From Bacillota bacterium (GTDB lineage: Bacteria > Bacillota > Bacilli > Bacillales > Cytobacillaceae), in assembly GCA_030705745.1 (NCBI GenBank), contig JAUZPT010000211.1, positions 1 through 5,642 of the forward strand: a stretch of DNA of 5,642 bases, in the 5' to 3' direction. Numbering within the stretch: position 1 is the first letter of the stretch; each line of letters opens with the position of its first letter. Below are positions 1 through 5,519 of the stretch, piece after piece. Made by a program: the position numbers and the translations under genes. The notes under the pieces are model-generated. The model saw only the letters and a list, made by a program, of their open reading frames with translations. It had not been told where the DNA came from and did no database searches.

Positions 1-540
1 CACACTTACTCCATCCATTGTTCTTAATTTCACAGGTTCAAAAAAATAGGGAATGCTGCAGCTCATACGAATCGCTCGTGCAATAGAAAAAGAACCAGGA
101 TCGATACCGTATTTATCCAAATCATCAGGCAATACGACAAGTCGTCCGTTCGTCAGGTCGGATGCAATGACTCTCAAAGCTTGAGCAGGCAAATCAGAAA
201 AGGTTTTAAAGCCTTTCGCTTCAAGTTTTTTTTCTAGCCAATTTTCCAGTTCTTTTCCTTTATACAAACCTAATCGCCAATACACGAGAAGCCATTTGGC
301 AAACGGAAACGGAATCAGCATTCTCCTAGCATCAAGGAATTTAGTTAAGTCGAGTACACAGAGCTGATCAAATATTTCCTCGCTCGTATAGCCGGCGGCA
401 ATCAAAGCAGCAACGATCGAGCCAGCGCTGGTTCCTGCAACCCTTTTGAATGTGAAGCCCCGCTCTTCCAACTCTGCCAATGCCCCAATTAAAGCAAAGC
501 CTTTGATGCCTCCTCCGGAGAATACGCCATCTATTTCCAT
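1..540 (-). CDS. Patatin-like phospholipase / acyl hydrolase, 3' end missing
   Basis: This is the N-terminal 180 codons of a patatin-family serine acyl hydrolase; the gene continues past the left edge. Seen: the oxyanion-hole glycine motif SGGGIKG at residues 8-14, the nucleophile elbow GTSAG at 36-40 (Ser38 the predicted nucleophile), and an Asp-Gly pair at 176-177 placed like the catalytic Asp of the Ser-Asp dyad. Patatins cleave acyl chains from membrane lipids; the real substrate here is unknown. No signal peptide is evident and the oxyanion motif sits right at the N-terminus, as in cytoplasmic bacterial patatins such as the YqhO type. The ATG at 538-540 is chosen because a very G-rich Shine-Dalgarno (GGGGAGGGG) lies just upstream and the family motif begins within ten residues. 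An 8-bp inverted repeat abuts that ribosome binding site. Family assignment is firm; the specific function is not. Confidence 0.9.
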   Translation of the reverse strand, partial: MEIDGVFSGGGIKGFALIGALAELEERGFTFKRVAGTSAGSIVAALIAAGYTSEEIFDQLCVLDLTKFLDARRMLIPFPFAKWLLVYWRLGLYKGKELENWLEKKLEAKGFKTFSDLPAQALRVIASDLTNGRLVVLPDDLDKYGIDPGSFSIARAIRMSCSIPYFFEPVKLRTMDGVSV

Positions 541-555
541 CCCCGACCCCTCCCC

Positions 556-579
556 AAGATGTAGCCATTGTTACATCTT
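556..579 (-). promoter_or_regulatory. Inverted repeat abutting the patatin gene ribosome binding site
   Basis: The arms AAGATGTA (556-563) and TACATCTT (572-579) are perfect 8-bp complements separated by 8 bases. The repeat ends directly against the G-rich Shine-Dalgarno of the patatin gene (541-555). It could be a protein operator or an mRNA hairpin affecting ribosome access. There is no U-tract after it on the minus strand, so it does not look like a terminator. Its role is inferred from position only. Confidence 0.4.
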
Positions 580-706
580 TAAGCGGCAGGTTTGAAAAAT
601 AGTACGGCAGACAGGCTCAAAATGAAAAGAAATATTTTGAAGTTGTTTTTATAGGGAGGGCAGTGATGTATGGTCGAGGTTGTTGATATTCGGGAGAAAT
701 GGATGA

Positions 707-810
707 ATTGTAGATAAACATCCAAAAATTGTAGATAAGCACCAAAAATTTGTTGATAAACAAAAAGAAATTGTAGATAAACACCCAAAAATTGTAGATA
801 AACAATAAGA
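707..810. repeat. Five-copy 21-bp intergenic repeat with DnaA-box-like core
   Basis: The core TTGTAGATAA (or the close variant TTGTTGATAA) starts at 708, 729, 750, 771 and 792, an exact 21-bp period or about two helical turns. The linker is typically ACACCCAAAAA with small changes. Degenerate relatives flank the array near 680 (TTGTTGATAT) and 844 (TTGTAGATAT). The 9-mer TGTAGATAA is one base from TGTGGATAA, the complement of the DnaA box TTATCCACA. The open frames across it exist only because 21 is divisible by 3; their protein would be a repetitive IYNFxxF string with no ribosome binding site. It is neither CRISPR (unit too short, no unique spacers) nor a gene. The role is unknown. Confidence 0.75.
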
Positions 811-1111
811 ATGTAGTACAACAGTTAAAAGAGGTAAAAATAGTTGTAGATATTTTGTCCAAATCCTTGATTTTGGGCGAAATTAGGAAGTCCCTCTTAA
901 ATCCTGTGCTCAAATTTAAAAAAACGGTTCAAAAATAATAATTATCGATCCAAAACTTCATTTTTTTCTAGAAAAAATCTGGTTCTCATCCATTTTTCAA
1001 AAGCTCTTTTATTAAATTACATATAGGAAGGAAGCTTTCCCACTCTTCCCTCCTCCATTCACAGCAATTATTTAGTCTGATGAGCTATGCGACAAAAACG
1101 CATCAATCCAT
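811..1111. other. A/T-rich gene-free spacer between splB and the repeat array
   Basis: I see no supportable gene here on either strand. The stretch holds one outlying copy of the repeat core near 844, an A/T-rich perfect palindrome (TTTTTTCTAGAAAAAA, about 962-977) and a weak purine/pyrimidine stem at about 1027-1055 that could fold after splB. That stem is not followed by a U-tract on the minus strand. The end signal for splB transcription is therefore not identified, and the promoter of the patatin gene is not clear either. Confidence 0.5.
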
Positions 1112-2137
1112 TCAAGTAAAATATTGCGTTTCCGCCTGTGGGAAATAGCTTTGAATATAACCGCGAATAGTCGATTCGAGATCTTTTGCCTGGACATCGG
1201 GATATACATATTTTCCAATACCATAGCGGCCCCATTTATACTTCCTTTTTTCTTCATCCATTTCCAGTTTAGTTTTTGGATAGCGTTTGGCGATTACATT
1301 TTTCGCTGTTTTCGTAAAACGATGCTGAATCAATTCGAACGACAAATCTCTCAAGTCAATCCCTTCAAGTGCTGTTTGCAATCGTTGAAACAGCTCTTCG
1401 TAGCCCTCCTGCCAACCTTCGTGCATATAAATTGGTGCCACAATAAATCCAAGCGGATAGCCAGCACTTGCCACTTTGCGAGCTGCTTCTAATCGCTCAT
1501 CGAACGAGGAGGTTCCAGGTTCAAAATTTTTAATCACATAGCGTGAGTTTACGCTGAAACGAAATCTCGTTTTCCCGTTGTGTTTCGCATCCAGCAAATG
1601 ATCGACATGATGATACTTTGTGACAAACCGAAGCCTGCCAAGCTCGGTCGAACCGATAAACTCAATCGTCTTTTTTAACGAGTGTGTCAAATGGTCCAGT
1701 CCGACAATATCGGACGTACAAGCAGCTTCAAAGCGGGTGATTTCAGGACTCCGTTCATCGATATATTTTTGGGCCTGTGCAAAAATTTCATCCAAATTTA
1801 CGTATGTTCGAATATACGGCTTGCTTCCGAGAGTCGTTTGTAGATAGCAATAATGGCAATGTCCCATACAGCCTGTTGCAAGCGGAATCGCATACTCTGC
1901 CGAGGGCTTCGATGTGTCAAACTTGAGCGTTCTTCTGATTCCAACAACCAAGGTTGATTTTGCGTTTCGGTACTGCTGGAGGTCGTTTTCCCCGGGAATC
2001 CCCCTGACCTGATTGTGTGATGTCGTTTCCCTGATTTCCAAGCCCATTTTTTCGAATTTGTCCTGTAATTCCTTGCCTAGCGGATACGCAAGTGCCTGCG
2101 GTTCAATATAAACTAGCTGTGGTACGAATGGTTCCAT
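1112..2137 (-). CDS. splB: Spore photoproduct lyase (radical SAM)
   Basis: This enzyme repairs 5-thyminyl-5,6-dihydrothymine, the UV lesion of dormant spore DNA, reversing it to two thymines during germination with a 4Fe-4S cluster and S-adenosylmethionine. Seen: a 341-residue protein, close to the 342 of B. subtilis SplB. The radical-SAM CxxxCxxC is Cys90, Cys94 and Cys97 within TGCMGHCHYCY. Cys140 (in EAACTSD) matches the hydrogen-donor Cys141 of B. subtilis with a one-residue offset, and Tyr96 and Tyr98 match the radical-relay tyrosines 97 and 99. The ATG at 2135-2137 has AGAGGA at 2144-2149, six bases upstream. No splA homologue precedes it, unlike the B. subtilis splAB operon: the upstream gene is nrdJ, closed by a terminator, so splB is probably transcribed alone. 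A sigma-G-like promoter is visible upstream. It appears complete and functional. Confidence 0.97.
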   Translation of the reverse strand: MEPFVPQLVYIEPQALAYPLGKELQDKFEKMGLEIRETTSHNQVRGIPGENDLQQYRNAKSTLVVGIRRTLKFDTSKPSAEYAIPLATGCMGHCHYCYLQTTLGSKPYIRTYVNLDEIFAQAQKYIDERSPEITRFEAACTSDIVGLDHLTHSLKKTIEFIGSTELGRLRFVTKYHHVDHLLDAKHNGKTRFRFSVNSRYVIKNFEPGTSSFDERLEAARKVASAGYPLGFIVAPIYMHEGWQEGYEELFQRLQTALEGIDLRDLSFELIQHRFTKTAKNVIAKRYPKTKLEMDEEKRKYKWGRYGIGKYVYPDVQAKDLESTIRGYIQSYFPQAETQYFT

Positions 2138-2163
2138 ATTTGTTCCTCTTTTCTGCGCTGAAT

Positions 2164-2185
2164 GTCCATTTGTTGTAGTATGGAC
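2164..2185 (-). promoter_or_regulatory. Inverted repeat over the splB promoter -10 and leader
   Basis: GTCCAT (2164-2169) and ATGGAC (2180-2185) are perfect 6-bp complements with a 10-base loop. The right arm overlaps the proposed sigma-G -10 element, and the rest falls around the predicted transcription start. It may be an operator or a hairpin at the 5' end of the mRNA. A 6-bp repeat can arise by chance, so confidence is low. Confidence 0.3.
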
Positions 2186-2206
2186 TTAATTGTTCACAGA
2201 CATAAA
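2176..2206 (-). promoter_or_regulatory. Candidate sigma-G promoter of splB
   Basis: Read on the minus strand, CATACTA (2182-2176) is an exact match to the common sigma-G/sigma-F -10 element. Eighteen bases upstream is TTTATG (2206-2201), a partial match to the degenerate sigma-G -35. The start would fall near 2170, giving a leader of about 33 nt before the ATG. Forespore expression fits the known sigma-G control of spl in B. subtilis. The -35 overlaps the end of the nrdJ terminator. This is inferred from motif and gene identity. Confidence 0.5.
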
Positions 2207-2240
2207 AAAGAGGATAGAAAAAATATTTCCATCCTCTTTT
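2204..2240 (-). terminator. Intrinsic terminator of nrdJ
   Basis: The 10-bp arms AAAAGAGGAT (2231-2240 read on the minus strand) and ATCCTCTTTT (2215-2206) enclose a 15-base loop, and a run of six T residues ends at 2204. It begins seven bases after the nrdJ stop codon. It should separate nrdJ transcription from splB. Confidence 0.85.
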
Positions 2241-2246
2241 ACTTAT

Positions 2247-3986
2247 TTATAGGCCACACTTTAGTTGGGCATTGCAATTCGTACAGGTGTTGCAGCCGCC
2301 CATGTCTTCTACTGTTCCTTTGCGGCAGACGGGGCATGTATCGCCCACTTCGGAGCCGATGGTGACGTTTGTAGAACGTAATTCATTGATTGTATCAACG
2401 AGAACGACATGGTGATGCGGTTTTTCTTTTTCATGATGCGTTTCTTCATGGCTGTTTTCTTCTGCTTTAAGCGTTAACACTTGTGAATCACGCGAGCCAT
2501 CCACGTAAACCGTTCCACCTTTAGCGCCACCTTTATACAAGCGTTCGTACACTTTTTCCACCTGTTCAACGCTGTAGCCTTTAGGGGCATTGACGGTTTT
2601 ACTGATCGAACTGTCGATCCAGCGCTGAATCACGCACTGGACATCAGCATGGGCTTCGGGTGGAAGCTCCATGGAGGAAATAAACCAGCTCGGAAGATTG
2701 TTTTCATCAGCTTCAGGATGCTGATCCAAATATTCCTGTACAATATCCGCCTTCACTTCGATAAACTTGCCAAGTCTTCCGCTTCGGAAATAAGAAAAGG
2801 AGAAGTAAGGTTCAAGTCCAGTACTGACGCCAACCATGGTTCCTGTGGATCCCGTAGGAGCAACGGTTAGCAAGTGGGAGTTTCGGATGCCTTTGCTTAA
2901 AATCGACTCGCGAATATCCTTAGGCATTTTTTTCATAAATCCTGTATCAATAAAAGACTGTCTCAAACGGTTCGTTTCTTCAACATTTTCGCTTGTTAAG
3001 AACGGAAAACTTCCCTTTTCTTCTGCAAGCTCGACAGAAGCGCGATAAGCTGTCGTTGCGATTGTTTCGAAAACATCGTCTACCAATTGATTACCCTTTT
3101 CAGAGCCGTATTCCGTTTCACAATAGATTAGAAGGTCATGAAGCCCCATTACGCCAAGTCCGACACGGCGTTCGCCAAGCGCCTGCTTTTTATTTTCTTC
3201 AAGGAAGTACGGTGTCGCATCGATGACATTATCCTGCATTCGTACTCCTACTTCAACTGTTCGCTTTAATTTTTCAAAATTCACCGTTTTTGTTTCCTTG
3301 TTAGCCATTTCCGCAAGGTTTACGGCTGCAAGATTGCACACAGAAAAAGGTGCGAGTGGCTGCTCCCCACACGGGTTGGTCGCTACAACTTTCTGTCCAT
3401 ATGCCTGTGCATTGGTCATCTCGTTTGCATTATCGATAAAAAATATGCCCGGTTCAGCTGAATAAGTTGCGCAAATATTGATCAAATTCCATAGTTCTTT
3501 GGCTTTAATTTTTCTGTACGTGCGTACTTTATATCCGAGCTTTTCCCATTCACGAACATCGCCAACTTTGTGCCATTCTTCATTGTAATTTTTCATTGTC
3601 TGTGCATCATAGTTTTCTGTATCAGGGAAACGGAGTTCATAATCCGCGTCGTTTTCGACTGCCTCCATGAATTCTTTCGTTAGGCAGACGGAAATGTTTG
3701 CGCCTGTCAAAAATTCGGAATTATGTACCGAGTAATTTCCACCTTCAAGAAGCTTCTCCTCGGCACTTCTGATGATGTCCGAGCTAAATCCTCCATATCC
3801 AGGAATATTATTATAATTGACTATTCCCTGATACATCGCTTCTTCCTGAAGTGTCAATGGAGTAAATTTTAGTTTGTCCTTCGCATGCTTTTTAATCGTT
3901 TCTTCATTTGTGTTCTCAATGAGGAAACGAAGGATACGAGGGTTTTGCATCTTGGAAATAATGAATTCAATAATGTCTGGATGCCA
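2247..3986 (-). CDS. nrdJ: B12-dependent ribonucleotide reductase NrdJ, exon 2 (C-terminal 579 residues)
   Basis: This is the second exon of the split nrdJ, starting directly after the intron at Trp of WHPDIIEF and reading in phase 0 from exon 1. Numbering below is for the spliced 852-residue protein. It carries the core of the ten-stranded reductase barrel. NPCGEQ provides Asn477, Cys479 (predicted thiyl-radical cysteine) and Glu481, matching E. coli NrdA Asn437/Cys439/Glu441. Cys490 in SVCNLA is the second redox cysteine, and APTGSTG (about 649-655) is the phosphate-binding loop. A His-rich hydrophilic linker (about 786-799) leads to a C-terminal Cys-rich tail with CPVC (824, 827) and cysteines 838, 841, 844 and 850. 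That tail is typical of class II NrdJ and probably binds zinc and relays electrons from thioredoxin. An internal ATG at 3950 is an in-frame methionine, not a start: it has no ribosome binding site and lies past the conserved WHPDI motif. A terminator follows the stop by seven bases. Confidence 0.95.
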   Translation of the reverse strand, partial: WHPDIIEFIISKMQNPRILRFLIENTNEETIKKHAKDKLKFTPLTLQEEAMYQGIVNYNNIPGYGGFSSDIIRSAEEKLLEGGNYSVHNSEFLTGANISVCLTKEFMEAVENDADYELRFPDTENYDAQTMKNYNEEWHKVGDVREWEKLGYKVRTYRKIKAKELWNLINICATYSAEPGIFFIDNANEMTNAQAYGQKVVATNPCGEQPLAPFSVCNLAAVNLAEMANKETKTVNFEKLKRTVEVGVRMQDNVIDATPYFLEENKKQALGERRVGLGVMGLHDLLIYCETEYGSEKGNQLVDDVFETIATTAYRASVELAEEKGSFPFLTSENVEETNRLRQSFIDTGFMKKMPKDIRESILSKGIRNSHLLTVAPTGSTGTMVGVSTGLEPYFSFSYFRSGRLGKFIEVKADIVQEYLDQHPEADENNLPSWFISSMELPPEAHADVQCVIQRWIDSSISKTVNAPKGYSVEQVEKVYERLYKGGAKGGTVYVDGSRDSQVLTLKAEENSHEETHHEKEKPHHHVVLVDTINELRSTNVTIGSEVGDTCPVCRKGTVEDMGGCNTCTNCNAQLKCGL

Positions 3987-4347
3987 CGTATATACCGTTC
4001 CTTTCGGAATATTTCGCTGTTTTGTACAGCCGGACTAGACTATATCATCACCCTCAGCCTAACTGTTAGGGGTCGGGCGCTTGTGAGAGTTTATTGTTGG
4101 GACTCACTCTCTAGTCGTTGAACCTTCGCCATTACCTAAGCCCAATGACGCTTGGCTGCAGATTGTCCAATGCATAGCAATTTTTATAGCCGTCACGCTC
4201 ACCGTTTCCAGTCACGTTGTGGCTTGCCTGCCTCTAAGGATTTTCCCGCAATTCACCCGATTTTCTAGCCGTTCATTTTTTGAACGACGCGGACTAGTGC
4301 ATCTATAAAATTTTCCTCTTTACCAAAGGTTTTTTCATGCTTATTTA
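3987..4347 (-). ncRNA. Group I self-splicing intron (subgroup IA-like) in nrdJ, no homing endonuclease
   Basis: This 361-nt ribozyme interrupts nrdJ. Pairings seen on the minus strand: P1, 5' exon GCGGAU (4353-4348) with guide GUCCGC (4294-4289), giving the expected U-G pair at the splice site. P2, CGTTCA/TGAACG (4286-4281/4275-4270). P3, TCGGG/CCCGA (4260-4256/4077-4073). P4, TGCGGG/TCTGCA (4250-4245/4162-4157). P5, TCC/GGA (4240-4238/4168-4166). P6, GCC/GGT, with P6a GTCATT/AATGGC (4149-4144/4133-4128). P7, GACTA/TAGTC (4116-4112/4042-4038) in the R-like GTTCAACGACTAGA and S-like GATATAGTC. P8, CCTAA/TTAGG (4070-4066/4062-4058). P9, GCTGT/ACAGC (4030-4026/4020-4016), then a GAAA-tetraloop hairpin (4009-3998). 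The terminal G is 3987. An extra hairpin between P7 and P3 (4111-4106/4090-4085) resembles the P7.1/P7.2 insertion of subgroup IA. The first intron codon is TAA, so an intein is excluded. Self-splicing itself is inferred. Confidence 0.94.
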
Positions 4348-5166
4348 ATCCGCTAACATTATCATCTGCGCGCCTCTGCGGGATCCGCCCTGTTCAACCA
4401 AATGCGTCAGCTTGGCAATATCATCGAGCCATGAGACGGAGCCAGAGGATTTTCCGTTTACTCCTTTTGCAAGGGTTGCCCTAGGGCGCAGTGTCGAACC
4501 GTTTGTACCTACACCGCCTCCACGGCTCATGATTTCCATTACCTGCTTGCGATGGTCGGAAATTCCTTCGCGAGAATCCTGCACAAAAGGCATTACGTAA
4601 CAATTAAAGAAAGTCACGTCCGTGTTTGCTCCTGCACCGTAGAGAACTCGCCCTGCCGGAATAAAATTAAGATTGACAAGCTCCTCGTAAAATTTCCCAA
4701 ACCATTCGTTTCGTTTTTCTTCTGTTTTTTCGACAGATGCAAGACCTGTTGCGTTGCGTTTCGCAATTTGTTCATAAAATACTTCCAGTGGTTTCTCAAT
4801 CACATCAAGAGAGCGGTTGATGATGCCTGTTTCAGATTCCTCAGGATGGTCAAGCACGCCTCTGAACTCTTCCTCAACCAACACTTGTGCGGTCTTCTTT
4901 TCCCAATCAATGGATACGATGTATCCGAGCCCGCGTGCTGGAAATTTAGGATCTTCCTTTATGGTAAGAACGACGTAGTCACCAGCTGTTAAGGTAAGTT
5001 TTTCGGTATCCTTAAACGTGTACCTGTCGAGCATGACAAGACGAGAGACGCCTTTATGTGTCATTTTCATCTCCTCTGTCACAGGGTGAACTTGAGGGAA
5101 CAACCGGATATCCTCATTTAATCTCTCGAAATTAATATTCAATTTTTGTCTAAACGCAACTGACAT
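4348..5166 (-). CDS. nrdJ: B12-dependent ribonucleotide reductase NrdJ, exon 1 (N-terminal 273 residues)
   Basis: The spliced product (5166..4348 joined to 3986..2247, 852 residues) is a class II ribonucleotide reductase. It reduces ribonucleotides to deoxyribonucleotides, using adenosylcobalamin to generate the thiyl radical without oxygen or a second subunit, and is cytoplasmic. Exon 1 carries a beta-rich N-terminal region (about residues 40-110) and the first redox cysteine, Cys189 in FFNCYVMPF, equivalent to E. coli NrdA Cys225. Glycine-rich substrate-side segments (SRGGGVGTNGS, GGSRRGAQ) follow. No ATP-cone is visible at the N-terminus. I chose ATG at 5166 because AGGGAG (5180-5175) lies eight bases upstream; an in-frame GTG at 5172 is only two bases from it. 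Without splicing, translation would stop at the TAA right after Asp273, giving an inactive fragment lacking the radical cysteine. A promoter with NrdR-like boxes lies upstream. Confidence 0.95.
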
Positions 5167-5254
5167 GATCACATCTCCCTCTAAAATAATCCTTGTAAAA
5201 GGTGCATTCTGGTAAAACCTATACTAAATCTAGCTGTTTTACGATTACCCCTTC

Positions 5255-5283
5255 ATTATGATAGATAAACACAAATTAATCAA
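5255..5283 (-). promoter_or_regulatory. Sigma-A-type promoter of nrdJ
   Basis: On the minus strand, TTGATT (5283-5278) and CATAAT (5260-5255) are separated by exactly 17 bases, matching the -35 and -10 consensus at 4/6 and 5/6 positions. The start would be near 5248, leaving a leader of about 80 nt. The -35 lies inside the proximal NrdR-like box. I see no cobalamin riboswitch in the leader. Confidence 0.6.
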
Positions 5284-5293
5284 TATATAGTAT
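5278..5293. promoter_or_regulatory. NrdR-box-like palindrome, promoter-proximal
   Basis: AATCAATATATAGTAT shares the 11-mer ACTATATATTG (as its complement) with the second box and resembles the NrdR consensus ACACTATATATAGTGT. NrdR is the nucleotide-sensing repressor of ribonucleotide reductase genes. This box overlaps the -35 of the nrdJ promoter, which fits repression. It is the weaker of the two matches. Confidence 0.6.
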
Positions 5294-5304
5294 ACAAAAC
5301 ATTT

Positions 5305-5334
5305 TTGACACTACTATATATTGTGTTTTATACA
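5305..5334 (+). promoter_or_regulatory. Possible divergent plus-strand promoter within the NrdR region
   Basis: TTGACA (5305-5310) is a perfect -35 and is followed after 17-18 bases by TTATAC/TATACA (about 5328-5334), a moderate -10. NrdR-like box 2 fills the spacer. No credible gene lies downstream on the plus strand before the terminator at 5484, so this may be chance in A/T-rich DNA or may drive a short untranslated RNA. Confidence 0.25.
5311..5326. promoter_or_regulatory. NrdR-box-like palindrome, promoter-distal
   Basis: CTACTATATATTGTGT is a close match to the NrdR box consensus. Its centre is 33 bp from the centre of the proximal box, about three helical turns, which matches the paired, helically phased boxes usual for NrdR. 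Together with the proximal box it suggests nrdJ is repressed by NrdR according to the ATP/dATP state. Confidence 0.65.
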
Positions 5335-5480
5335 AAAATAAATAAATTTGTCAAACTTAAAAATTATTGAAATATGGTGAAATTGAAAGATAATTCCACT
5401 TTTTTCGCCAAAAATGATTAAATTCAGCAAATTTTGCAGCTTGCTTCTTTGGCGACTAGGTAGAATAGATTAGAGTATTC
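5335..5480. other. A/T-rich intergenic stretch with nested inverted repeats
   Basis: No gene is supportable here. The longest plausible short frame begins at an ATG near 5375 and has only 15 codons with no Shine-Dalgarno. An 8-bp inverted repeat, TCGCCAAA (5405-5412) and TTTGGCGA (5448-5455), encloses a small palindrome, GCAAATTTTGC, at about 5427-5437. The function is unknown; the element lies about 125 bp upstream of the nrdJ promoter. Confidence 0.35.
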
Positions 5481-5519
5481 AAAAAAAGGTAAAAGCAGCA
5501 GTAGCCGCTTTTACCTTTT
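5481..5519 (-). terminator. Intrinsic terminator of the upstream gene
   Basis: The 13-bp perfect arms AAAAGGTAAAAGC (5484-5496) and GCTTTTACCTTTT (5507-5519) enclose a 10-base loop. On the minus strand the T-rich arm runs on to seven T residues ending at 5481, so it ends the partial gene at the right edge. It could also act on the plus strand, where it ends in TTTT. The stop codon of the partial gene lies inside the upstream arm. Confidence 0.88.

Noticed and set aside
707..810. CRISPR array
   Set aside because: The whole 21-bp unit is repeated with no unique spacers, and there are no cas genes nearby.
579..913. Two overlapping minus-strand open frames rich in IYNF/FLVY repeats
   Set aside because: They are a by-product of a 21-bp DNA repeat read in different frames. 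There is no ribosome binding site and no protein-like composition.
1020..1060. Terminator after splB at the GGAAG/CTTCC stem
   Set aside because: The stem is imperfect, with a purine-rich loop, and is not followed by a U-tract on the minus strand.
1124..1492. Plus-strand frames within splB and nrdJ (for example 1124-1492, 3223-3465, 4552-4992)
   Set aside because: They lie antisense to well-supported genes, lack ribosome binding sites and have no recognisable protein motifs.
3950..4347. nrdJ as a pseudogene broken by a frameshift or a nonsense mutation
   Set aside because: The interrupting 361 nt have a full group I intron core, and their removal restores phase-0 coding with conserved residues on both sides. 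Both exons are otherwise free of stops.
3987..4347. Intein inside NrdJ
   Set aside because: The first in-frame codon of the insert is TAA, and 361 nt is not a multiple of three, so it cannot be translated through.
5170..5172. GTG at 5172 as the nrdJ start
   Set aside because: It is only two bases from the Shine-Dalgarno, whereas the ATG at 5166 has a normal eight-base spacing.
5167..5247. Cobalamin riboswitch in the nrdJ leader
   Set aside because: The predicted leader is only about 80 nt and A/T-rich, too short for the roughly 200-nt aptamer, and I see no B12-box-like sequence.
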